A stretch of DNA of 6,374 nucleotides. Origin: Deltaproteobacteria bacterium (GTDB lineage Bacteria > Desulfobacterota > Desulfobulbia > Desulfobulbales > SURF-16). Below the pieces are notes generated by a model. The model was not told where the DNA came from, did no database searches, and saw only the letters and a list, made by a program, of their open reading frames with translations. The position numbers and the translations under genes were made by a program. Below are positions 1 through 4,707 of the stretch, in pieces; position 1 is the stretch's first letter, and each line of letters starts with the position of its first letter. The stretch spans positions 1 to 6,374 of the forward strand of contig JAOZSN010000160.1 of NCBI GenBank assembly GCA_029939635.1, read 5' to 3'.

Positions 1-145
1 TGTGCTTCTTGGGGATGTGATGACGGAAATAATACGATGAAGGAAGATGAATAAGCCACAGGAAGAAACTCCTCTAGAAGTGAAAATGGTACGAGGAGAT
101 GGTGCGAGGGAGCTCAAGAGGCTATAGCCAACTAGCTGAAGGCAT

Positions 146-183
146 AAAAAAAGCCTGTTATTACAGTTAAGTAATAACAGGCT
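146..183 (-). terminator. Rho-independent terminator closing the gap-to-tRNA operon
   Basis: A 13-bp perfect inverted repeat (arms 152-164 and 171-183, AGCCTGTTATTAC paired with its complement) encloses a 6-nt loop. On the minus strand it is followed at once by seven T residues (152-146, the first of them shared with the stem base). It starts 11 nt after the tRNA CCA end. The plus-strand side has no T-run, so it acts in one direction. This is a textbook intrinsic terminator and marks the end of the transcription unit. Confidence 0.92.
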
Positions 184-194
184 CAGGTACTAAA

Positions 195-280
195 TGGTGC
201 CGAAGGCGAGAATCGAACTCGCACGGGCGATGCCCACTGCCCCCTCAAGACAGCGTGTCTACCAGTTCCACCACTTCGGC
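195..280 (-). tRNA. tRNA-Leu, anticodon GAG
   Basis: This is an 86-nt class II tRNA with encoded CCA (197-195). The acceptor stem GCCGAAG (280-274) pairs with CTTCGGC (205-199), and the discriminator base is A. The anticodon stem CTGTC/GGCAG closes the loop TTGAGGG, giving anticodon GAG at 246-244, which reads CUC and CUU. A long variable arm (GGGC-ATC-GCCC) and the T-arm GCGAG-TTCGAAT-CTCGC complete the leucine type. It begins only 16 nt after the secG stop and has no evident promoter of its own, so it is probably released from the operon transcript by RNase P and 3' processing. In E. coli the tRNA-Leu(GAG) gene leuU also follows secG. Confidence 0.97.
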
Positions 281-296
281 AGCACCTTTTAAAAAT

Positions 297-716
297 TTAT
301 TTTGTTACGTCCTGTGTCTCTGCTGTCGGAGTTGTAACGGGCTCTTGGGCAGTTTGTTCTGTCTGGGCTACAGGCTCTGTCTCAGCTTTGGTTTCGACTA
401 AGGTCTCGATAAGCTGAGCTTGTGGTTCTATATCATCTTTTACCTCATTAGGCACGGTAATTTCTGCCATTACTGAACCGCCACTATTGTGGGCAGTTTT
501 GTAGGCCAGTGTAAGGCTTGTTATCATGAATATAATGGCTGCTGCTGTGGTGACTTTGCTCAGTAAGGAAACTGGGCCATCAGCGCCAAATACGGTTTGA
601 CTTGATCCACCACCAAAGGTAGCTCCCATGTCTGCCCCTTTGCCTTGCTGAAGCAGGACAATGCCAATAAGAAAAAGGCTTACCAGGACATGGATTATGG
701 TCAGTATTGTCGTCAT
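297..716 (-). CDS. secG: Preprotein translocase subunit SecG
   Basis: SecG is the small inner-membrane subunit of the SecYEG channel; it assists SecA-driven export of unfolded proteins. The sequence shows the family plan. The first membrane helix is at about 4-22, followed by the signature LLQQGKGADMGATFGGGSSQTVFG (given in parts: LLQQGKGADMG at 21-31, ATFGGGSSQTVFG at 32-44), and the second helix is at about 56-73. After residue 75 comes a tail of about 64 residues rich in Thr, Glu, Gln, Pro and Ala, longer than in E. coli SecG (110 residues in total) and without recognisable motifs. It starts at an ATG 5 nt after the tpiA stop, and upstream is AAAATAG with no clear Shine-Dalgarno, so coupling to tpiA translation is likely. 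The stop TAA lies 16 nt before the tRNA-Leu gene. Confidence 0.95.
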   Translation of the reverse strand: MTTILTIIHVLVSLFLIGIVLLQQGKGADMGATFGGGSSQTVFGADGPVSLLSKVTTAAAIIFMITSLTLAYKTAHNSGGSVMAEITVPNEVKDDIEPQAQLIETLVETKAETEPVAQTEQTAQEPVTTPTAETQDVTK

Positions 717-721
717 CTATT

Positions 722-1474
722 TTATTGGTAATTAATTATTCGTAAAAAGGAGTCTGCTTTCAGGGCGGCACCGCCCACCAAGGCTCCATCAATGTCTTCC
801 TGGGCCATCAATTCATCAACGTTGGCAGGATTAACCGAGCCACCATACAATATTCTTATCTGGTCAGCAATATCTTTTTGGTAGATATCTGCCAGCAGGC
901 CACGGATAAAGAGATGTACCTCCTGGGCCTGGGCGGTGGAGGCTGTTTTGCCGGTACCAATGGCCCAGACTGGTTCATAGGCAATGACCAGATCTGCTCC
1001 AGAGGTGAGGGGGGTATCTACTAGTCCTGCCCGGAGTTGACCCTCAAGGATTGTCATGGTGGTGCCAGCCTCACGTTCCTCCAAGGTTTCACCAATACAG
1101 AGGATGGGGATAATGCCGTATTTAAGGGCACCTTGGACACGTTGGTTTATAAGGCTGTCTGTTTCTGCAAAGATGGCGCGGCGTTCTGAATGACCAATTA
1201 TGGCCATGCTACCACCCACATCTTTGAGCATGGCAGGGGAGATTTCACCCGTGAAGGCACCCTGTTCTTCCCAACATATATTCTGGCTGCCCAGGAGCAC
1301 ATTACTATTCTTCACTGTCTCACCAACAACGGCTAAGGCTGTCATGGGAGGGGCTAGTAACACCTCACGGTTGCTGGGGGCAGGTTGGTTGGCAATGGCA
1401 GCGGCCAGTTGTCTGGCTTCACTGGTAGTGGTGTGCATTTTCCAGTTTCCGGCAAGCAGAGAGGTGCGGGACAT
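722..1474 (-). CDS. tpiA: Triosephosphate isomerase
   Basis: This (beta/alpha)8-barrel enzyme, normally a dimer, interconverts dihydroxyacetone phosphate and glyceraldehyde 3-phosphate, supplying the substrate of the gap product. The 250 residues match the family length. Active-site residues are visible: N10 and K12 in AGNWKMH, H95 in IIGHSERR, and E167 in AYEPVWAIGTGKTA, which also holds the mobile loop 6 (about 168-178). The phosphate-binding YGGSV (210-214) and GALVGGAALK (230-239) complete the signature. The ATG is preceded by AAGGAG with a 6-nt spacer (1486-1481), a strong ribosome-binding site. Its stop codon is only 5 nt before the secG ATG, so the two are almost certainly cotranscribed and probably translationally coupled. 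No residue looks abnormal. Confidence 0.98.
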   Translation of the reverse strand: MSRTSLLAGNWKMHTTTSEARQLAAAIANQPAPSNREVLLAPPMTALAVVGETVKNSNVLLGSQNICWEEQGAFTGEISPAMLKDVGGSMAIIGHSERRAIFAETDSLINQRVQGALKYGIIPILCIGETLEEREAGTTMTILEGQLRAGLVDTPLTSGADLVIAYEPVWAIGTGKTASTAQAQEVHLFIRGLLADIYQKDIADQIRILYGGSVNPANVDELMAQEDIDGALVGGAALKADSFLRIINYQ

Positions 1475-1568
1475 GGTGATCTCCTTAGTATAGGTCTTGG
1501 GATGAAGCGTGATAATGCAGCATCATAAGATTTTAAAATAATAGATAAACGATTTTAGTTCGTGTCTG

Positions 1569-1591
1569 TCCAGAAATGACCAATTTCTGGA
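1569..1591 (-). promoter_or_regulatory. Hairpin in the pgk-tpiA gap
   Basis: A perfect 9-bp inverted repeat, TCCAGAAAT / ATTTCTGGA, with a 5-nt loop (1578-1582) begins 7 nt after the pgk stop. On the transcribed strand it is followed by CAGACACGAAC rather than a U-run, so it is not a standard terminator. It sits at the start of a 123-nt AT-rich gap, the longest within the presumed operon. A 3' stabilising or RNase-processing hairpin that lets pgk and tpiA levels differ is the simplest reading (inference). Confidence 0.45.
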
Positions 1592-1597
1592 TATGCG

Positions 1598-2773
1598 CTA
1601 GTTCAGTGCTTCCACCCCTGGCAGTTTCTTGCCTTCCATGAGCATGAGGAAGGCTCCACCGCCAGTGGACATGTATGAGAAATTATCTTTTTCCCCAGCG
1701 CTATTTACTGCTGCATTGGTATCACCGCCACCGACAATGGTCAGGGCGTGTGATTGGGCCATATGTTGCACCATGGCCATGGTGCCACGGGAATAGGGGT
1801 CAGTCTCAAAGGCACCCATGGGGCCATTCCAAATGATGGTCTTGGCTGATTCTATTGCTTCGTGAAAGAGAATGGAGGTGGCTGGGCCAATGTCCAGCAT
1901 CATCCATTCGTCTGGGATTTCTTGAATTGGGCAGCGTTTGTTTGTGGCCTCGGCAGAAAACTCTTCGGCAACAATGCCATCAATGGGCAGGTAGATCTGT
2001 ACCCCTAGTTTTTTAGCCTTGGCTAGTAACTCTAGGGCGGTATCAAGAAGGTCGTTTTCCACCAGAGATTTGCCAATGTTATGACCCGTGGCCTTTAAAA
2101 AGGTGTTGGCCATGGCACCGCCAATAATCATCTTGTCAACCCGGTCCAGCATAGCCTGCAGGGCTCCGAGTTTACTGGAGACCTTGGCTCCGCCAACTAT
2201 GGCAACCAGGGGGCGACGTGGATCACTGACCGCCTGATGGAAAAAGTCCATCTCCTTCTGGAGCAGAAAACCTGCGGCGCACTGCTCGACATGATCGGTG
2301 ACTCCCACCACTGAGGCATGGGCACGGTGAGCCACGGCAAAGGCATCATTGATATATACATCGGCCAGGGCTGCTAGTTTTTCAGAAAAGTCAGCATCAT
2401 TTTCTGTCTCTTGGTCATAAAAGCGCAGGTTCTCCAACAGCATGACATCACCGGGCTGCATAGCTGTGACCAGCTTTTCTACCTCGGGGCCAATACAGTC
2501 AGGAGCCAGCTGCACAGTTACGTTGAGTAATTCGCCTAATCTCTGGGCGGCAGGGGCCATGGAAAATTTTTCATTGCGTTGGCCTTTGGGACGTCCCATG
2601 TGGGAGATGATGATGATTTTAGCCTGCTGCTCCAGAGCATAACGCAGGGTGGGCAGCACCCCGAGGATGCGGGTGTTGTCGGTGATGTTGCCCTGGTCAT
2701 CCAGAGGAACATTAAAGTCAACGCGGATGAGGACTCGTTTATTGCTGATTTCGATGTCTTTTATGTTTTTCAC
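1598..2773 (-). CDS. pgk: Phosphoglycerate kinase
   Basis: This cytosolic enzyme interconverts 1,3-bisphosphoglycerate plus ADP with 3-phosphoglycerate plus ATP, directly after GAPDH in glycolysis. Its 391 residues are typical of bacterial enzymes. The N-terminal substrate domain shows RVDFNVP (17-23), SHMGRPKG (57-64), ENLRFY (114-119) and NDAFAVAHRAHAS (142-154). The C-terminal nucleotide domain shows GGAKVSSK (194-201), GGAMANTF (218-225), WNGPMGAFE (315-323), GGGDT (348-352) and STGGGA (369-374). The start codon is GTG, preceded by GGAG with a 9-nt spacer (2786-2783). No ATG lies in frame before residue 59, and the N-terminus as called matches the family, so the GTG start is well supported. 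The stop is TAG, and a stem-loop begins 7 nt after it. The nearby gap and tpiA genes supply the adjoining pathway steps. Confidence 0.97.
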   Translation of the reverse strand: MKNIKDIEISNKRVLIRVDFNVPLDDQGNITDNTRILGVLPTLRYALEQQAKIIIISHMGRPKGQRNEKFSMAPAAQRLGELLNVTVQLAPDCIGPEVEKLVTAMQPGDVMLLENLRFYDQETENDADFSEKLAALADVYINDAFAVAHRAHASVVGVTDHVEQCAAGFLLQKEMDFFHQAVSDPRRPLVAIVGGAKVSSKLGALQAMLDRVDKMIIGGAMANTFLKATGHNIGKSLVENDLLDTALELLAKAKKLGVQIYLPIDGIVAEEFSAEATNKRCPIQEIPDEWMMLDIGPATSILFHEAIESAKTIIWNGPMGAFETDPYSRGTMAMVQHMAQSHALTIVGGGDTNAAVNSAGEKDNFSYMSTGGGAFLMLMEGKKLPGVEALN

Positions 2774-2836
2774 AGTGGGTTGCTCCGAAAAATGATGTGG
2801 GTATGTGGCAGGATGTGAGATATAGCGATGCTTTTC

Positions 2837-3283
2837 TTAATGCTGCTGCAATCTCATGATAATAGCATCCTCTGGGGGGGATGAATAGTATTTTTTTCGT
2901 AGGCCACAACTGGAAAAGTTGAATGTTTCGTAGAGGTTACGGGCAGCGCTATTGGAAGCACGTAGTTCCAGGAAGATGGTGGGTATTTGTAGTGATTCTA
3001 GGACGTGATGCAGCAGATGGCTGGCGATGCCGTGCCGTTGCCAGTCAGGGGCAACAGCGATCTTGTGGATCTCTGCCTCATCAGCAATTACATGACCGCA
3101 GATAAAGGCAAGGAGCTCATTGGTTTGGCGTGATCGGACGACAAAATGAAAGGAGTGTTTGTTGGTAAGTTGTTGCTTAAAAAGAGAAATGCCCCAGGCC
3201 GACAGGTTGCTACTGTCAATCTGGAGCACTTCGGGGAGATCTAATTGGATCATGGGGCGTATAACAAGAGTATCTAAATTCAC
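2837..3283 (-). CDS. rimI: Ribosomal protein S18-alanine N-acetyltransferase (RimI, GNAT family)
   Basis: RimI transfers an acetyl group from acetyl-CoA to the N-terminal alanine of ribosomal protein S18 in the cytoplasm. I chose the GTG at 3283, giving 148 residues, the same length as E. coli RimI. The frame runs upstream to an ATG at 3403, but that adds 40 Cys/Trp-rich residues with no family match and overlaps gap by 89 nt. The ATG at 3253 would remove the first beta strand (LVIRP). In the 148-residue numbering, the acetyl-CoA loop is QRHGIA (82-87), preceded by IHKIAVAPD; the catalytic Glu candidate is E106 in LELRASN; Y118 in NLYETFNF is the likely general acid; and the YY...EDAIIM end matches RimI. 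It starts 31 nt after gap and ends 63 nt before pgk. Its usual partners tsaB or other tRNA-modification genes are not nearby. A related GNAT with another substrate cannot be excluded, but the C-terminal RimI signature is good. Confidence 0.85.
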   Translation of the reverse strand: MNLDTLVIRPMIQLDLPEVLQIDSSNLSAWGISLFKQQLTNKHSFHFVVRSRQTNELLAFICGHVIADEAEIHKIAVAPDWQRHGIASHLLHHVLESLQIPTIFLELRASNSAARNLYETFNFSSCGLRKKYYSSPPEDAIIMRLQQH

Positions 3284-3293
3284 GAAGGCCCCA

Positions 3294-3337
3294 CTGTTAC
3301 AGATTTTGCAGCCGTTACACCATTGATTCTGCAACAG
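3294..3337 (-). promoter_or_regulatory. Stem-loop spanning the gap stop codon, next to the rimI start
   Basis: In minus-strand RNA the arm CUGUUGCAGA (3337-3328) pairs with UCUGUAACAG (3303-3294): ten base pairs, including one G-U wobble, around a 24-nt loop that contains the gap TAA stop. A different 6-bp pairing, UUGCAG (3334-3329) with CUGCAA (3311-3306), uses part of the same 5' arm and excludes the long stem. No U-tract follows, so this is not an intrinsic terminator. The stem ends 10 nt before the rimI GTG and directly abuts its weak GGGG ribosome-binding sequence. It could limit rimI translation or protect the 3' end of gap mRNA after cleavage; both are inferences. Confidence 0.4.
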
Positions 3338-4526
3338 AAACAGTGCGGTCAGCCAGCATATTTGTGTAGCTGCCCATTTCGTTGTCATACCAACCATAGA
3401 CAACAGCCTGGGTTACCGGTACATCAAGGACATGGGGGGTATCTCCACCAGCACAGCCCAGCTTGTCCATGTTTACCTTGATAGCGGCGGTACGGGTATG
3501 GGTCTCTGTGCCTTCAATGATAGCTGCGGCGGCAGGCCCACCGATGATATCACTGGAGACATTTTGTTCCTCAGAGTAGATCAGGTAGGGTGAATTTTGG
3601 CCAAAATCACGGTAGGTGTTGTTGATCTTCTCACGTTTGATGGGGTCGGCCAGGTCATCCTGCAGGTTGAGCACCAGGACAATGAGGGAGCCGGTAGAGG
3701 TGGGGACACGGACGGACTCAGCAATAAAACCAATATCTGCCATCTCAGGGATAACCAGGCGCAGAGCTTTGGCTGCACCAGTGGTGGTGAGAATAATATT
3801 GTTGAGGATGGAGCGGTTCTTGCGCAGGTCTGCCGCACCAGTTTTGGGCAGGGAGTCGAGCACCTTCTGGCTGCCGGTGGCGGCATGAACCGTGACCATG
3901 GAGGCGGAAAGAACATTCTCTGCGCCAAATTGATCCAGCAGCGGCTTGATCATATATGACAGGCAGGTGGTGGTGCAGGAGGCGGCAGAGAGCAGGTTGT
4001 GCTGGGATGGGATATAGTCATCGCCATTGATACCCATTACCGTAGTAATGGCATCGTCAGGCATATCCATGCCCTTTGCCTTGATTTTAAAAGGGGCAGA
4101 GAGGATGGCTTTTTCTGCACCGCCAGCCAGGTGACCGCGGAAGGAACCACGAGGGTCATTTTCGTCAGAAGTGGGATCGGTGAAGACACCAGTGGTATCC
4201 ACCACCAGGCGAACGTCATTCTCTTTCCACTTGATGTCCTTGGGGTTGCGGGCCTCACGGAGGATTTGGACAGGCATACCATTGACGGTCATGGTGCCTG
4301 CAGCATGATTGATGTTTTCCACCACACGCCCGGCCTGGTAGCCGTGCAGAAAGGTGGAAAGACGTCCATAGGCGCTGTCCCTTTCAATGGAGGCAGCGAG
4401 ATCTTCGAGGCTTTGGCCTATTTCTCGACCAGTATTGGCCACGATGCCTGAGAAATGTTTTCTGCCTACGTGATGCCAGAGAGAGAGTTTACCGATGCGG
4501 CCAAGGCCATTTAACCCAAGTTTCAT
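3315..4526 (-). CDS. gap: Glyceraldehyde-3-phosphate dehydrogenase, divergent long form
   Basis: This cytosolic enzyme of glycolysis and gluconeogenesis oxidises glyceraldehyde 3-phosphate to 1,3-bisphosphoglycerate with NAD(P)+ and phosphate. The N-terminal Rossmann motif is GLNGLGRIGK (4-13). The catalytic cysteine is C184 in SAASCTTTC, the activating histidine is H214 in VTVHAATG, followed by TTTGAAKA (247-254), the substrate-side RVPT (273-276) and WYDNE (379-383). Its 403 residues are about 70 more than the usual 330 or so, with extra sequence scattered between conserved motifs (for example 30 rather than 27 residues from C to H). The usual SCTTNC reads SCTTTC, and the Asp that follows the second beta strand in NAD-specific enzymes is replaced around ANTGR (30-34), which may mean NADP+ is accepted (inference). 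The start is ATG with AAGGAG about 10 nt upstream; the stop is TAA. It is the first gene of the presumed operon. Family membership is secure; cofactor preference is not. Confidence 0.95.
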   Translation of the reverse strand: MKLGLNGLGRIGKLSLWHHVGRKHFSGIVANTGREIGQSLEDLAASIERDSAYGRLSTFLHGYQAGRVVENINHAAGTMTVNGMPVQILREARNPKDIKWKENDVRLVVDTTGVFTDPTSDENDPRGSFRGHLAGGAEKAILSAPFKIKAKGMDMPDDAITTVMGINGDDYIPSQHNLLSAASCTTTCLSYMIKPLLDQFGAENVLSASMVTVHAATGSQKVLDSLPKTGAADLRKNRSILNNIILTTTGAAKALRLVIPEMADIGFIAESVRVPTSTGSLIVLVLNLQDDLADPIKREKINNTYRDFGQNSPYLIYSEEQNVSSDIIGGPAAAAIIEGTETHTRTAAIKVNMDKLGCAGGDTPHVLDVPVTQAVVYGWYDNEMGSYTNMLADRTVSVAESMV

Positions 4527-4617
4527 GTGCAGAGATCTCCTTTTGGAAATTTATATAGTATAAAAAGGTCTATTAGGCAGGGTTGTATCTGTTTCTATCA
4601 GTATGTAAGTTGTGCCC

Positions 4618-4646
4618 TTTATATATAATGATGATTTTGTGTGCAA
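4618..4646 (-). promoter_or_regulatory. Putative sigma70-type promoter for the gap operon
   Basis: On the minus strand a TTGCAC box (4646-4641; 3 of 6 matches to TTGACA) is separated by 17 bp from TATAAA (4623-4618; 5 of 6 matches to TATAAT). Transcription would start near 4611 and give a leader of about 85 nt before the gap ATG. It lies in the only large gap upstream of the operon, between rmuC and gap. The -35 box sits inside one copy of an 8-bp direct repeat, which could be an operator. A second -10-like TATACT lies nearer to gap but has no good -35 at the right distance. The call rests on sequence pattern only. Confidence 0.45.
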
Positions 4647-4680
4647 GAGAAAGTTATGAAAGAGCACGGATCGTGTGCAA
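4639..4680. repeat. Short direct repeat TTGCACAC upstream of gap, possible operator
   Basis: The 8-mer TTGCACAC (minus strand) occurs at 4680-4673 and again at 4646-4639, 34 bp apart, about three helical turns. The promoter-proximal copy overlaps the proposed -35 box. The distal copy is part of an imperfect dyad, GCAC then seven bases then GTGC (4678-4664). This spacing and placement would suit a regulator binding two sites on one face of the helix, but an 8-mer can recur by chance and I recognise no known binding motif. Confidence 0.3.
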
Positions 4681-4707
4681 AAAGAGGGAATTTGTAGGGA
4701 ATGATAC

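Noticed and set aside
47..127. Plus-strand 26-codon frame (MNKPQEETPLEV...) just before the terminator, and short open tails in the other plus frames from the left edge
   Set aside because: AAGGAAG directly abuts the ATG, leaving no proper spacer, the product resembles nothing I know, and several frames are open by chance over so short a stretch. It could be the end of a convergent gene but cannot be supported from 145 bases.
1..145. Minus-strand frame open from the terminator to the left edge
   Set aside because: It runs backwards through the terminator hairpin, has no credible start codon or ribosome-binding site, and its translation is Ser-rich without recognisable motifs.
1487..1515. TTATCA-17 bp-TATACT promoter-like pair just before tpiA
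   Set aside because: Transcription would begin within the tpiA Shine-Dalgarno sequence, leaving an unusable leader; the AT-rich context makes a chance match likely.
3284..3403. Upstream extension of rimI to the ATG at 3403 (188 residues)
   Set aside because: It overlaps the conserved C-terminal coding region of gap in another frame, and the 40 added residues (rich in Cys and Trp) match nothing in the GNAT family.
3597..3959. Long plus-strand frames opposite gap (also 3999-4451 opposite gap and 5675-6058 opposite rmuC)
   Set aside because: They lie antisense to genes with clear family motifs, have no ribosome-binding site or recognisable domain, and reflect codon bias on the coding strand.
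4660..4707. Possible rmuC terminator: GCAC...GTGC dyad and nearby T-rich tracts
   Set aside because: The stem is only 4 bp with a 7-nt loop and is not followed by a U-run; the TTTTT tract lies before it rather than after.
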